DNA of 64,000 nt from Chloranthus sessilifolius (lineage: Eukaryota; Streptophyta; Magnoliopsida; Chloranthales; Chloranthaceae). Of this stretch, positions 24,474 through 35,497 are shown piece after piece (the first letter of the stretch is position 1; every line of letters starts with the position of its first letter). A program made the translations under genes and the position numbers. The DNA is taken from positions 171,448,317 through 171,512,316 of the forward strand of contig CM037584.1 of the NCBI GenBank assembly GCA_021018995.1, in the 5' to 3' direction. The notes beneath the pieces are model-generated. The model worked only from the letters and a program-made list of their open reading frames with translations. It ran no database searches and had not been told where the DNA came from.

Positions 24474-26029
24474 TGGTCGATTTTAAATATAACCCTTGCA
24501 AGTGCACAAGATCATTGCAGTATGGCAAGAACAAGGGTGTCGAACACACAGGAAAATATGAATTTTTAATTAATTCTTCAAGAGATTTTAAAAACGTCCC
24601 TAAGGAAGTACCAAAGGACAGATTCAGTTTATCAAAAATTTATCACACTTTTCCTAAATGTAAGAAAAATAAATAAATTAATCTAAACAACTAATTACTG
24701 ATGAATCTAAGAACAATATTTAAATATGATCAAGGAATATGCTACCCCAGATTAGTACCCCTTTTCTATCATTAAAACCTACAGTTTCATTAAAGCATTA
24801 TTCACACCATCATTCGTCTATAGAGATGATTCGTAATAAAATATGATCATCAATCCGGCATACCCTATCTAAAAACAATGACTCAACCTATCATTGCGGT
24901 ATGAGTTATGTAAGAAACATAACATATCTCATGATGTTTAGATCATAACAGTAAAAACATAATCGCTCCGCAGCCTAGATCAGCTTGCAGGTCCAGATCT
25001 AGCGATTATAGCCATTGATACGTGCAATCAACGGTCATAACAAGCATTCAATATATTTTCAATAACATAAATTTTTAGCAAAATGATTCCATGATGACAA
25101 TAATAGACTGCAGTATTAATCATAAAAAATTGCTACTTATCTGGGGATCGCATCTTCCCCGATCAACTGATTTAGCCACTCATCTTTAGTGTATGATCTC
25201 CTTGTTCATTCAAAGTCATTCATTTTTTTATTTCTTCTAAAAGATCTTTGTTTACAATGCCTTTTTCTAAATATAATCTATGAATGTAAAAGAAAGACAG
25301 TGCAAATCCTAAGTACAATCTACCCAGATGGAACCCTAGAAGAAGGAGAAAAGAAGAACTTTTAAAAAGATGCCCAGAGGAGTCTAAAACTAAAAATAAT
25401 AATAATGAATAATAACCCTCTAAAATTCTCCTCAAAAAAGTCTCTTCCCAAAGTGTTTCATTTGGCTTTAAATAGCATCCACGTCGCGTAGGTTTCCCAG
25501 CCGCAGAGGTGCTCCAACTCGATAATTTAGGGTCGATGCATCGACCCTGAAAAGATCCCTAAAAATATGCTTTAAAGTGTCAGGTCCATGTCAGACTCCT
25601 TTTTGTGGCTCGATTAATCGACCAAAAGGGTCGATGCATCGACTCCTAGAAATTCGTAAATTCCAGCCCACTTTTTGTATCAGACATTGTTTCGGTATTT
25701 TGGCCATAACTTTCTGTCCCGAACTCGGATTGAGGCGATTCATGCGCCGTTAGAAATCTGACAGAAAGATCTACAACTTCTGTGTTTTGACAATTTCATA
25801 ATTTGGCAGTCTTGAAGGTCCAAATTAAGCTGCAAGTCGCATCAAGTTCTCGATGACCCAAAGTTGCAGTGTTTTGACATTATTTTCAGAATTCTTGGGT
25901 TGTTTTCTACACTTGGCTTGTATTTACTTGAAACACTTCAAATCTAATAATTCTCATCAAATAGCCTTCATCGGATAATCAAATGTAGGTGTTTAAGGGT
26001 GAAATATTATCATATTTCACTGCTCATCA
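24474..26029 (-). repeat. 5' LTR of Athila-like element (1556 bp)
   Basis: Element-sense start TGATGAGCAGTGAAATATGA at 26029, end at 24474 (GACCA). The start contains a small palindrome (gtgaaatatgat/atatttcac) that is interrupted in the 3' LTR. Confidence 0.9.
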
Positions 26030-26034
26030 GACAT
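26030..26034. repeat. TSD gacat, right of Athila-like element
   Basis: Identical to 14372-14376; sequence after it continues the outer copia element. Confidence 0.88.
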
Positions 26035-26742
26035 TTAGTGAGAGTTAAGAATAACGGACAATATCAAATTCACTAATGATCAGTATATTCATTTAAAGTA
26101 AGGTGACTAGATTAAGAATATTAGAGTCTTTTGAGGACTTTATTTAAGTGAGAGCTTCTATTTTCATAATGTTTTATCTTATTTTATGATATATTTATTG
26201 CATATATTATGCTTCATTTTATTGATGCTTTCATTTTGGTACCATCATTATTATCATGATTTGTGCATATGCAATGTTATTGCCTGGGAGCATAAGTACT
26301 CAAATAAGGTTGTTTGAGCTATCGTGATTAGACATCACGGTTTGTATAGCTTTTGTCCTGATAGGTGGGTGATGATTTTCACATGGCGTATGCCGTAATA
26401 TATCAGGACAACATACCTTAGGATTTGAAGCAGGACGAATGAGGGGATATATACAAGAAGTTGCATTAAAGTGTATATTTCCTGGTATCACTAAAATCAC
26501 AATGAGCTCTCTAGTTTATTGATGATATTAGTGTCTTGACCATGAAACTGTCATAATGAGATTTGAAGAAATGATACATTATTGGCATTCATGATCCGAC
26601 ATTAAGATTGTTATTGAATTTGGGAGAATGTGTGTTATATCGAAATCTTGAAAGTCAATGTTTTTACAAAACTTTAAAGGATGGCCATCCGATTTTGAAC
26701 TAAGTCAATCATGACGTTTCTTTTGTTTTCTTTTGTTTTATC

Positions 26743-26773
<31 letters not shown>

Positions 26774-26810
26774 TTATTATTAAAATTATTGTGTGGTTCA
26801 AGTGGGAGAT
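26035..26810 (+). other. 3' untranslated part of outer copia element
   Basis: Continues the outer element after the Athila insertion. No protein domain is recognised. A T-rich run and (AT)12 lie at 26751-26774. The tract caagtgggagat (26799-26810) is the polypurine primer right before the 3' LTR. Confidence 0.7.
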
Positions 26811-27236
26811 TGTTGGGTATTTGTGACTCACACAATAACGTTATCCATTTTTCCTATTTTAATTAAAATATGATTGACTAAAGACTTTGAGTTTTCCTTG
26901 TAACGTGATTCCAGTCCACGCAACTTAAGGAGTTGGTTTCAACTATGATTGGTTTGTGGTAAGCCAATCCCTATCTTCTAGTGATACACCTCTCCCTTGA
27001 ATCCTTGATGGGTTAGGATTCAAGGGCATGCTATAAAAGAGGACAACGTTCCCTCTTCATCTCTACTCAATACAATCGTGCCCATCACTTAGAGGGAGAT
27101 AGAAGCGAGGTAGAATTGTCCTCAAAAAATTTCACGAAGGCGGCTTCTCTAATTTTATTGGGCGAATATTCTCTTAAATAGGAATGCCTAAACTTGGTTG
27201 AAGATTAGTTTGCCTAAGATATTGTTTTGTCTAACA
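26811..27236 (+). repeat. 3' LTR of outer copia element (426 bp)
   Basis: Matches 10891-11317 with about 22 differences. TATAAAA at 27032-27038. Confidence 0.92.
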
Positions 27237-27241
27237 TAGAA
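27237..27241. repeat. TSD tagaa, right of outer copia element
   Basis: Identical to 10886-10890. Confidence 0.88.
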
Positions 27242-27506
27242 TTTAGGCTCAGGCTAGGCCCACAAGGTCAACTAGTTAAATTGATGGTTTGAGATCTAGT
27301 TATACTTATGTGCACACACGTGTGTGAGGACAGAAGTAACACCGTAAAAATTGAGTCACCATGATATGCTATGTTCCTTCCCCTCCACTCCTCTCCACTT
27401 CACTCTTCGATCCCAGTGGAGGGACAAATTTATAGTCCACATCAAGAAAACTGAGAAAAAAGGTGTTAAATTATTGACTTGCACGATAAGATATAGCATT
27501 TTTAGT
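27242..27506. other. Intergenic, nothing recognised
   Basis: Short spacer between the copia element and the inverted-repeat element; no gene seen. Confidence 0.5.
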
Positions 27507-27902
27507 GTACGTCTATTTGCACCCACAGAATCTCTAAGGACACCACCTCCGAAACTACTTTGAAACGGACATTTAAGATTGTTTTTCGTTCCAATCTTTC
27601 ACACAATGAATCTTGAGATTATAGGCTCCATCAGATGATCAGTGTTCTTATTCCATGTGGCAAGCATCCCCAAAAGTCCCAAAAAACACATTTGAGCATG
27701 TGCCACACAGTTGTCGAGTCACTTTCTTTTTGGATGGTCACATGGAATAAAACAATGACCGTCTGACGGTACACCCATGATGTCAAGATCCCTTGTGTGC
27801 AAGGTTGGAACTAAAAATGATCCCCACTGTCTGATTCAAAGTACCCAATAGTTTTTCGGCTGTGGTGCCCTTAGAGATTCAATGGGTGTAAATATACGTA
27901 AG
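27507..27902. repeat. Inverted-repeat element in the RIC4-like gene promoter (about 396 bp)
   Basis: Left arm (gtctatttgcaccca, aatctctaagg, cgttccaatctttcacac, tgaatcttgagat) pairs in order with the right arm (atgtcaagatccc, tgtgtgcaaggttggaac, cttagagattc, tgggtgtaaat). Arms are about 120-150 bp with moderate divergence. It belongs to the same family as 41998-42625, where the termini and TSD suggest Mutator-type. No TSD was found for this copy. It ends about 310 bases upstream of the RIC4-like start codon. Confidence 0.55.
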
Positions 27903-28019
27903 AGAATATTCAACAGGACTTAACAAGTAAGTTAGTCTGTGGGCTCAAAGTGACCTACAAATTGGACATGCAACAGCAAATGTAGCTTGAGATGCACAGT
28001 TTAACCAACTCTATATGAT

Positions 28020-28066
28020 ACAACTTTCTCTCTCTCTCTCTCACTAGATCTCTCTCTGTCTCACCA
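28020..28066 (+). repeat. CT-rich pyrimidine patch upstream of RIC4-like gene
   Basis: (CT)n tracts (tctctctctctctctc and similar). CT-rich patches near plant transcription starts are common, so this may mark the core promoter or 5' UTR. Function not shown. Confidence 0.4.
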
Positions 28067-28215
28067 AACTTTAGTTGTTCTTAAATTTCTACTAGTAAAA
28101 TCATTCAAACTTGTCAACCAAGGAATCACAACCCAATATAACAACCTACTTTGGTTTCATATCCTCAACTACCTCTTCCGAACCTATTTCTCTTCCTTGT
28201 TGCATTCATAAAGGG

Positions 28216-29028
28216 ATGAGAGATCGAATGGAAAGACTGGTTGTTCTCCCCTTCTCCATTGGTTGTTCATCTCACTCCAGCGTCGCTGTAAATGAGCACC
28301 AACAAAGGATAACAAAACCAGAATCAAAACCTTCTTCAACTGGTAAATCTCACTTCCTTTTCTATGTTTTATCTGTAGATTTTGGTTCAAATATTTACTG
28401 GGGTGTTCATCTTTTTGGGTCTTCTAAGGGGGGGAGCCAGGAGAGAATTTATCTGACGTGAGAATGAAGAATTCATTTGGGTTGCTGACCATTCCAAAGC
28501 CCAACATTTCTACCAGGATACAGAGGTTGATCAAGAGCTTCTCTCAGCTATTTGGTAAGTAGAAGATGATCGTAGTTAGTTTTACTATACTTGGATGGGA
28601 TATATATATATGAGTAGTGATCATTTTTCACTCAGTTGACTTTTCAAAGCCCACTGATGTGATGTGCACTCAATAGGGGTTCAAGTCATGAGTTTATACT
28701 CGAGTAATATGATCATTTCTCTCTTTCTCTATATATATAAAATATAAAATACTGTGATTTTAAAATTATAGCTGATTTTTTTTTTGGTTTTGGTGGTGAA
28801 GTGTATAAGGAAGAGGATGGAGAGATGGAAATAGAGATTGGGTGTCCAACAGATGTGAAGCATGTGACACATATAGGATGGGATGGGTGCACTAGTACTG
28901 ATTCTACTACAACCATGAAGGGCTGGGATGGCCTCAAAGCTCCTGAATTGCTTTCTTCTCTCCATTCTTTATCTTTGAGGCAGTTTGAGCTTTCCATCGC
29001 TGCACAAGCCAATCCAACTTTTGCCTAA
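28216..29028 (+). CDS. RIC4-like: ROP-interactive CRIB-motif protein, RIC4-like (3 exons, 155 aa)
   Basis: Proposed exons are 28216-28342, 28441-28554 and 28802-29028 (TAA). Both introns have GT-AG ends (donors gtaaat and gtaagt; acceptors ccag and gaag). The reading frame is kept across both junctions, giving 155 residues, close to the length I recall for Arabidopsis RIC4. The N-terminus MRDRMERLVVLPFSIGC is the conserved start of this subgroup and fixes the start codon. Residues 51-80 form the conserved basic block (KNSFGL...IQRLIKSFSQLF). The CRIB motif is at 91-109 and ends in HIGWDG. A second conserved block, KGWDGLKAPELL, is at 120-131. Family knowledge: RIC proteins bind active, GTP-loaded ROP (plant Rho) GTPases at the plasma membrane and act on the actin cytoskeleton in polar growth. 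No stop or frameshift is visible. Which RIC member it is orthologous to is inferred, not proven. Confidence 0.88.
28343..28440 (+). other. Intron 1 of RIC4-like gene (98 bp)
   Basis: GT at 28343 and AG at 28439-28440; T-rich interior. Splicing joins Thr42 to a Gly codon split across the junction. Confidence 0.75.
28555..28801 (+). other. Intron 2 of RIC4-like gene (247 bp)
   Basis: Strong donor gtaagt at 28555 and acceptor AG at 28800-28801 after a T-run; splits a Val codon. AT-rich. Confidence 0.8.
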
Positions 29029-30400
29029 GATGATGACTTTGATGATGATGATGGTGGTGATGAATACGAAAACCATGGGTGTATGTGTGAAATTGTATAG
29101 CTTACAGTTTCTCATACACCCATCACATGAGATTAGTTTGATGATGATGATTGATCATGACGAGTGTTTGTAAAGTTGTATAGCTTTTAATCATATGAGA
29201 TTATTTTTGCCCACTTCATTTTCTTAGGAAGCTTCAATGCATGATGGGATTATGTGACATCATTGTATTAATATGAGGTATAATAGGGATCCAATTGCAT
29301 TGACATTATGGAATTCCGTACTACAGTTGTTGTAGGCAAACATTACTCAATGATAGGGACTAGGGAGCCACCACTATACCATAATTTTTCTCACCTAATA
29401 ATAGAGATATAATGGCAGTTCCACTACACCAACTTTTACTATGCGCACACCTACTGGTAGAGGTTTTCTTTGAGTTACCACGGAGCAAACCCTAGTGTGA
29501 CAATGGCAGCACCCTAATATAAAGCCCTAGTCTTTCTTAGAATAAGGAACTACCAGAGTACCAGTGTACCATAGTATTTATCCCCCAATGATGAAATATA
29601 ATAGTAGTTCCATGGTGGGTCATAGTGTCATACTATGATGCTTCAATATGAAGATTTGGGCCACTGGCCATGGAAAATCTTACATCTGAATCATAGTCTT
29701 GGTTTTGATTTTATTTCAATCTCATCGAGATAAAAAAGGAAAGTATGAAAATGCGCCCCATACGGTCCAATACAGGCCCGTATTCATGTGCATTCTTCAT
29801 GGTTGAAAGAAAAACGGAGTTTGAATTTTTGGTGATAAAAAATGGTACATCCCCCCCCCCCCCCCCATGCCAAGGCCTTCGCAGTCGGGTACCTAATACC
29901 AACTGAAAAACACCCAAGGCCTTCTCCCCAAATGAAATACTTAGGATTAATGATAGGTGGACTCATTTTCGTATCTCCTACACCCTATCAAAATCTCCCA
30001 ACCCTTTAACTAATGTTATACAAGATTTATTATAGCATGCGTAAAAATCTCAACACGCTCATCAATCTATGGATACTTGCCTAAAAATCTCACCAAAGAA
30101 GTCATCTTAGACACTCAAAAATTGAGTTTGAGTTTGCTTAGGCAGCCTTTGGCAACCCTTTTACATAAAAACACTTTTCATATGGTGAATCGCATACTGC
30201 TTCTCAAGTATTACTTCTCAAAATGTATATTAGATGCTGAAAATAGTATTGTCTGAGAAGCAACACAAGATGGCTTCTCAAATGAGCACCATTGTCAGTT
30301 AGAGGGGTCATATCTTTGGGTGAAAATGTGCCTTTTCACCATACATATCTCCCTTGGAAAGTGCTTTTAAAAAAGAGGTTGCCAAACAAGGCCTTAATCC
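29029..30400 (+). other. 3' flank of RIC4-like gene and intergenic DNA
   Basis: The first 150 bases are probably 3' UTR, with gatgatgatgatgg-type repeats. After that no gene is seen. A run of 16 C lies at 29851-29866. Loosely similar phrases about accata, ataatag and agttccac recur at 29380-29440 and 29570-29630. Confidence 0.5.
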
Positions 30401-30433
30401 TCTCCTGATTCGCAAAATCTAATACCCGCTCTA

Positions 30434-30693
30434 TTGTACGATGTAGAGGAGCGTTCTGAGATTAGCTTTGTGCTAAAAGACATTAAAGCTATCGCCAGGT
30501 TATTCTCCTTCTTCGTTTGTCAGCACGTTAATTGCGAACCCAATTCTACTGCAGATGTTTTAGCCAAATTTGACAGTCATTGTCTTTCTGATACAGTTTG
30601 GGTGGAGGAGATTCCTCCTCCTGTCGCTAATATTGTATCCTTGGAGTTGGCTAATTAATGGCTTTTGTCTTATCAAAAAAAAAAAAAAAAAAA
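30434..30693 (+). mobile_element. 5'-truncated LINE tail (RNase H end plus poly-A)
   Basis: The open frame 30434-30658 encodes a C-terminal RNase H-like string (ARLFSFFVCQHVNCEPNSTAD, then LAKF and WVEEIPP), typical of the end of plant LINE ORF2. It is followed by a short 3' UTR and 19 A residues (30675-30693). Such 5' truncation with a poly-A tail is the usual product of target-primed reverse transcription. No TSD could be fixed. Confidence 0.65.
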
Positions 30694-30900
30694 GTTCTAG
30701 CTTTAAGGTTAGAATGTTTGATTTTGTGCCTTGGGAAGCTAGTAATTTTCTGGTACTACTATATTTGATGACATTTATACAAACTTGTTTCTTAATCAAT
30801 ATATACATGACAATGGCACTTGCATTTTTTTATTTTTTTTTTGGGTTATAGATGTGTATTTGCATTTTGTGATTGATTCTTATGAGGTATGCATGACCGG

Positions 30901-31422
30901 GGCTGTGATGTATTCAACCTAAGCCAGACCCATAGCAGGCCGGACCGGGCTTGGGCTTTTTTTGGGCCCTTTTGAACAATTTTTTTATTTAATAACAAAA
31001 TTTAGAGAAAAAATTTCAAATCATTCTTCAAAGAGAGTTTGATAAAGCGAGAGGTTTCCTTAGAGTTGGGTTGGATCTTGAGTTGACAGAATTGGTAGAG
31101 ATTCCAATAAAATGGAAATCCTATTTTTAGGGTTTCTATTAATGAAGCTAGTATCGATTTGGGTTGTGATGTATTCAACCTAAGCCGGACCCATAGCAGG
31201 CCGGACCGGGCTAGGGCTTTTTTTGGGCCCTTTTGAACAAATTTTTTTTTTCATAACAAAATTTAGAGAAAAAATTTCAAATCATTCTTCAAAGAGAGTT
31301 TGATAAAGTGAGAGGTTTCCTTAGAGTTGCGTTGGGCCTTGAGCTGGCAGAGTTGGTAGAGATTCCAATAAAATGAAAATCCTATTTTTAGGGTTTCTAT
31401 TAATGAAGCTAATACCGATTTG
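30901..31422 (+). repeat. Tandem duplication, two 261-bp units
   Basis: Unit 1 is 30901-31161, unit 2 is 31162-31422. Both start ggctgtgatgtattcaacct or a near copy and end at taatgaagcta..tatcgattt. About 95 percent alike. No gene recognised in the unit. Confidence 0.85.
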
Positions 31423-34340
31423 GATTGCAAGTGCATTTTTACTTGAATGCCGTGGATTCAATTGGTTTAATCTAAGACATTCAAGTAAAATGCACTTAAT
31501 ATATATATAACATTAATTCTTTATCTTTTTATCCCGGGTTGGGTGTTGGAACATTCAACCCAAGCTCGGCCTAGATCAAACCAAGTCAACACATGATTAG
31601 CCCGACCAGAGTACGGGCCTGGTTGGCTTCACGAAATATACCGCTTAACCGTGTATACCGCTTTAGCCCTATCCATGATAACTTGGAAAATCTGACTAAT
31701 CAACTTCATGTTGAAGAAGGAAAAGATCAAGCCGAAGACTCACTTTCGACGCCTCAAGGCGAGTGAGTCCGATCCATCTGCACCCACCTCACATTTTTTT
31801 GGGGGGACATTTTGATCCCCTTGTTGACCAAGCAAGGTCGCACTGAGAGTGAGAACACCAACGGAACACTTTCTTACCCCCACTGACCAGCTAGATATGA
31901 CTGATCGGCTCCATGTAGACCAGTAAATGTTCATACCTAGAGGTGAATCAGGACAACTCACTTGCATGATTGTGTTGACCCCAATGGCATAAATGTATCC
32001 CGAGAGAGAGATTGAATGGGGATTACTAAACTCTAGTTTTGAATTACTACCATCACCTCAAAATATGAGACTTTTAGCAGCCGCTCAGGCCTTTACTACC
32101 GCTGCTAAAACATCTGGTGGTAGCAGTCACTCAAACCACCATGGGGAAAAGTTTGACCAACAGTTCTACTCCAGCCGCCACTAAAACAGCCCAATTTTAG
32201 CGGCTGTTTTTTACCATCGCTATTTGTTTTTACCAGCACCGATGAATATATGTAACGGCAAGTTATTTGACGGTTTTACCTACGGTTCTTAACCTCCACT
32301 AAAGATTAAATATTTAACGGCGTTTGTACACCGCTGGTAATTGATATGAGTACTGGCTGACCATTAAAAACAATACCGGCAGTTTACAACCACCGGCAAA
32401 AACCTTTTTTTTTTTCTTCTTTAAAGGCTATTATTTTGAGACACAAAAAGGGCCCTGCTCAACATTTAAATAAAATGACCAAACTGAATTGGGCAGCTCT
32501 ATTAGCACCCATAAAAAATGTGAAAGAACCCACTTAACCCACTTTTCAGACTATCTAATATGATGGGACAGATCGGTGCTTTCAGAATGTTGGTGAGTGC
32601 CAATAAAGACATCTCTTAATTAATTCATTCATTTTTTTCCATTTGTCCCCTGTAGTCTAAGCCGTTTGATTTGAAAATACATTTCTATGTCAACCAAAAA
32701 TTTAATTAATGTCTCTTGCTATAAATCGAAACCTGAAATTATATATAAGAATTTCAAAACTTGTAATATAAACTTCTCAATTCACAAAAGAGAGGTAAAA
32801 TTTACTACCTGTTATAAAGAGAATCTATAATTATAATTCAATAAAAACTAGGGGAAAAGTCAGCAAAACCTGTTATGCACATAATTCTCATTGCTACAAA
32901 ATGAGAATTTAATAGTTCTTGACAATCTCTATCACAATAATAACAAGTAGAACATCAAGTCTAAATAAAAATGCATAAAAATGTCTAAACATAACGAAAA
33001 TGTCAATAACCAACTGACAAATTCCACCATATCCCTCAGATACTATCACATTTACTGCAAGCAATAGACCAAATACTATCACATTTACCTATTAATATTC
33101 GGATAAAACTTGCAATCTATTTGCAATTCATCTTCATTGTCTTAGATAGTTACACATGTTCCTTCACCAAAAGAAATTCCTGCAACAAATCAACAAGTGT
33201 GGTGGCTTTAGCTAAATATTCAAAAATTGACATCTCACAAATAAATATTTGAAATTACGAACTTCAATTTAATTGACTAAACAATCAAAATATTAATACA
33301 ACTTAATGGTAAGAAGTAGGCATTACACCGAGGAATAGTTTTATCATGTGATCTATGCTTTTTTCATCATTACATGGCTATGATGATCGTTATAATTTTC
33401 TGGGCAGCGTACAAAAGTGATTTTTCCCCGAAATGAAGACTTCCATTAACCAAGAAAATGACTACATATACTATGCATTCATCCCTTCATAATCTGTGCA
33501 TTGTGAATGTGGTTTAGCATTCAAAACTCCACTTGTAACAAGTAAATATTTTTGTATATATATATATATATAAAATTTTCAAACCAATCTCTATAATCTC
33601 CATAGTAGCAACTTTTGTCATATCAGCATAGCTGACCAATTTATCACCGCATTACGAGCAAATTAGCTTGAGAAAATTGAAAATTGTTAAAGTGTTGTAG
33701 CGAGCAACACGGATTGTCGTATCATAAACAAGGTGTTGTTGGGAGACGATCAAACCATCATGGTGAGCAAGTCATTTCTAATTTCTTTAATCAAGACCAT
33801 TTATAAGAATAGTACATCATGATAGCACCATCTTATGACATAAATTATATATAGGGATTATAAAAAAAAACCTAAAGTGTATATATATGATCATAAAGAG
33901 TGTTAATACCTGAAGCATTTCCACCGTCATTAGATTGTGGGGTTTGTACGAATACAGTTGAAAGCCTACACATTGTAAATATATATACATATATTATATT
34001 AGGTACAATATTAACAAATCTAACAAATGTAACGAGACAATACTAATGAATAAACATAACAAGAAGACTAAAGAATAATCTTAATCTTTATTGAAAAATA
34101 ATTCCTATAGATGTCTCTGCACTTAAACAAGTTATGCTCACAACATATTCTAATCTAGACGGTCACTTGTCAAAATGGTTAACTGCACGGTTTGTAGCCA
34201 TAGCATATAAAGAAAAGTTTGTATTAGCTTTACCCAACTTTTAATAAGACGAAAGTGTCCTATTCTTCCCCGTCCCAACAAATTCAAAATTCAAACCCCT
34301 CCACTTTCACACAGCTCTCTAAAGATTCCAACGGCCCAAT
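31423..34340. other. Intergenic, diverged repeats
   Basis: No gene recognised. 31540-31640 is rich in cggg and ccga words. 32060-32400 holds short complementary words (gcagccgc, accgctgcta, agcggctg, accgccgg) like the subterminal regions of CACTA elements, but no CACTA end could be matched to it. 33556-33572 is a short TA tract. The rest is AT-rich with stops in all frames. Confidence 0.45.
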
Positions 34341-34468
34341 CCTGAGAATCCCCATTTCTCTCTCATTCTCTCATTCTTTCTGTTTTGCTCTCTTTATCCC
34401 CTTTCCTGAGAATCCCCATTTCTCTCTCATTCTCTCGTTCTTTCTGCTTTGCTCTCTTTATCCCCTTT
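34341..34468 (+). repeat. Tandem duplication, two 64-bp pyrimidine-rich units
   Basis: Units 34341-34404 and 34405-34468, each starting cctgagaatccccatttctc, almost identical. A pyrimidine-rich open frame crosses it but has no family match. Confidence 0.85.
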
Positions 34469-34634
34469 CCTTAGAAGATATTATACCCATCTCACCTTAA
34501 ATTCCTGTTGAAATTTACCTCGCCCAATTAGTGGCAAAACCTACGCGATGTGTTTGGGATAACATTTTATGAGTTTTAGTTTACGGGATCCTTTTTCTTT
34601 TAGAGCGAGTCTCGTGTAATCATATATCCAAATA

Positions 34635-34852
34635 TTTATTTATATATTAATAATTTATTTATTTTTATAATCGGGTATCCAGCCTCCTAGAGCGTCCGAT
34701 TAAGTCCACGGGTATGTGCAATTGCAACAGCGGCACATCACACGTACCAGTCATTAGAGATAAATCTCTGGGAGTGGCCAATAAAGGGTGGGATTCGAAC
34801 TCAGAACCTCCGCTTCTTGAGGCGTGGCCCTGGCCACTGTGCCAACCTCCTG
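34635..34852 (-). mobile_element. tRNA-derived SINE
   Basis: On the minus strand it starts near 34852 with gaggttggcacagtggcc, matching a Pol III A box (TGGCACAGTGG). About 35 bases later comes the B box GAGTTCGAATCC (34802-34790). The body ends in an A-rich tail (ataaaaataaataaattatt, about 34660-34635). A box, B box and A-rich end in this order define tRNA-derived SINEs. The SINE family and the TSD were not determined. Confidence 0.65.
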
Positions 34853-35062
34853 TTAGTTATTCATAATAAAAAATGCATTTTCCTTCTTCTTACAGTCAGG
34901 ATTTTCATATTGGCGTGCTTTCTGGACCAACTGGATGAGTGTTTTGGATCGCCACTGCACGAGCAGTGTAAATAGGCTTATGATTTCTTTACTTACTCTG
35001 GTCAATGATAATGATGGTGGATAATGCAGGGTACTGATGAGCAACTGGGTTTAATGCCCCCC
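34853..35062. other. Intergenic spacer
   Basis: No gene recognised; leads directly into the HMGR fragment. Confidence 0.4.
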
Positions 35063-35497
35063 TGCTCAGACAAGAAACCAGCTGCCGTGAATTGGATCGA
35101 GGGGCATGGAAAATAAGTTGTTTGTAGGCAATAAACAAGGAGGAAGTGGTGAGGAAAGTGTCCTGAAAACCACTGTCCCTGCACTTGTAGAGCTATACAT
35201 GCTCAAGAACTTGGCTGGATCAGCCATTGCTGGAGCTTTGGGAGGTTTCAATGCCCATGCCAGCAACACGTTGTATCAGCAATATTCTTAGCCACTGGCG
35301 AAGATCCTGCCCAAAATGTAGAGAGCTCTAACTGTATCACCATGATGGAAGCTGTCAATGATGGAAAAGATCTCCACATCTCTTTGATCATGGCTTCCAT
35401 TGAGGTGGGTACTGTTGGAGGTGGGACCCAACTGGCTTCTCAAGCAGCTTGTCTAAATTTACTTGCTGTTGCAAATTCTAGGCTTCTTGACACCATA
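35063..35497 (+). pseudogene. HMG-CoA reductase pseudogene fragment
   Basis: Translated in pieces, this gives the conserved catalytic-domain order of plant 3-hydroxy-3-methylglutaryl-CoA reductase. The blocks are [14 protein letters not shown], then [20 protein letters not shown] and [13 protein letters not shown], then [29 protein letters not shown] and [20 protein letters not shown]. There is a stop after HGK (about 35114), and at least two frameshifts (about 35130-35160 and 35268). A deletion of roughly ten residues sits before the final ANSRLL. The N-terminal membrane region and the C-terminal part are absent. Family knowledge: the intact enzyme makes mevalonate in the isoprenoid pathway. 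This fragment cannot. No intron interrupts it, so it may be a retrocopy, but it could also be a single broken exon group. Confidence 0.85.

Larger units (their letters stand above)
14377..26029 (-). mobile_element. Athila-like Ty3/gypsy LTR retrotransposon, inactive (11.65 kb), nested
   Basis: Large direct repeats at 14377-15942 (3' LTR) and 24474-26029 (5' LTR) enclose minus-strand gag and pol in the order protease, RT, RNase H, integrase, which defines Ty3/gypsy. The TSD gacat is perfect (14372-14376 and 26030-26034). The primer site resembles the tRNA-Asp site typical of Athila/Tat elements. The LTR size, total length, the DLGAS protease site and the integrase C-terminal sequence all fit Athila. 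The motif rich in T and G ending in TTTGGGGGT after pol also fits. No env-like frame is visible between pol and the 3' LTR. LTRs differ by about 5 percent over the first 470 aligned bases. It inserted into the outer copia element after that element had integrated. Confidence 0.93.
10891..27236 (+). mobile_element. Ty1/copia element with gag but no recognisable pol, split by a nested Athila element
   Basis: LTRs at 10891-11317 and 26811-27236 (tgttgggtat...tctaaca) are flanked by a perfect 5-bp TSD, tagaa (10886-10890 and 27237-27241). A primer site matching initiator-Met tRNA follows the left LTR, and a polypurine tract precedes the right one. Without the nested element (14377-26029) and its TSD, the original was about 4.7 kb. 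It carries a copia-type gag at 13274-14155 behind an unusually long leader of about 1.95 kb. I see no protease, integrase, RT or RNase H, only a possible short relic of the region between protease and integrase before 14371. This resembles the gag-only, non-autonomous type called TR-GAG. LTR pair differs at roughly 22 of 427 positions by hand count. Confidence 0.85.
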
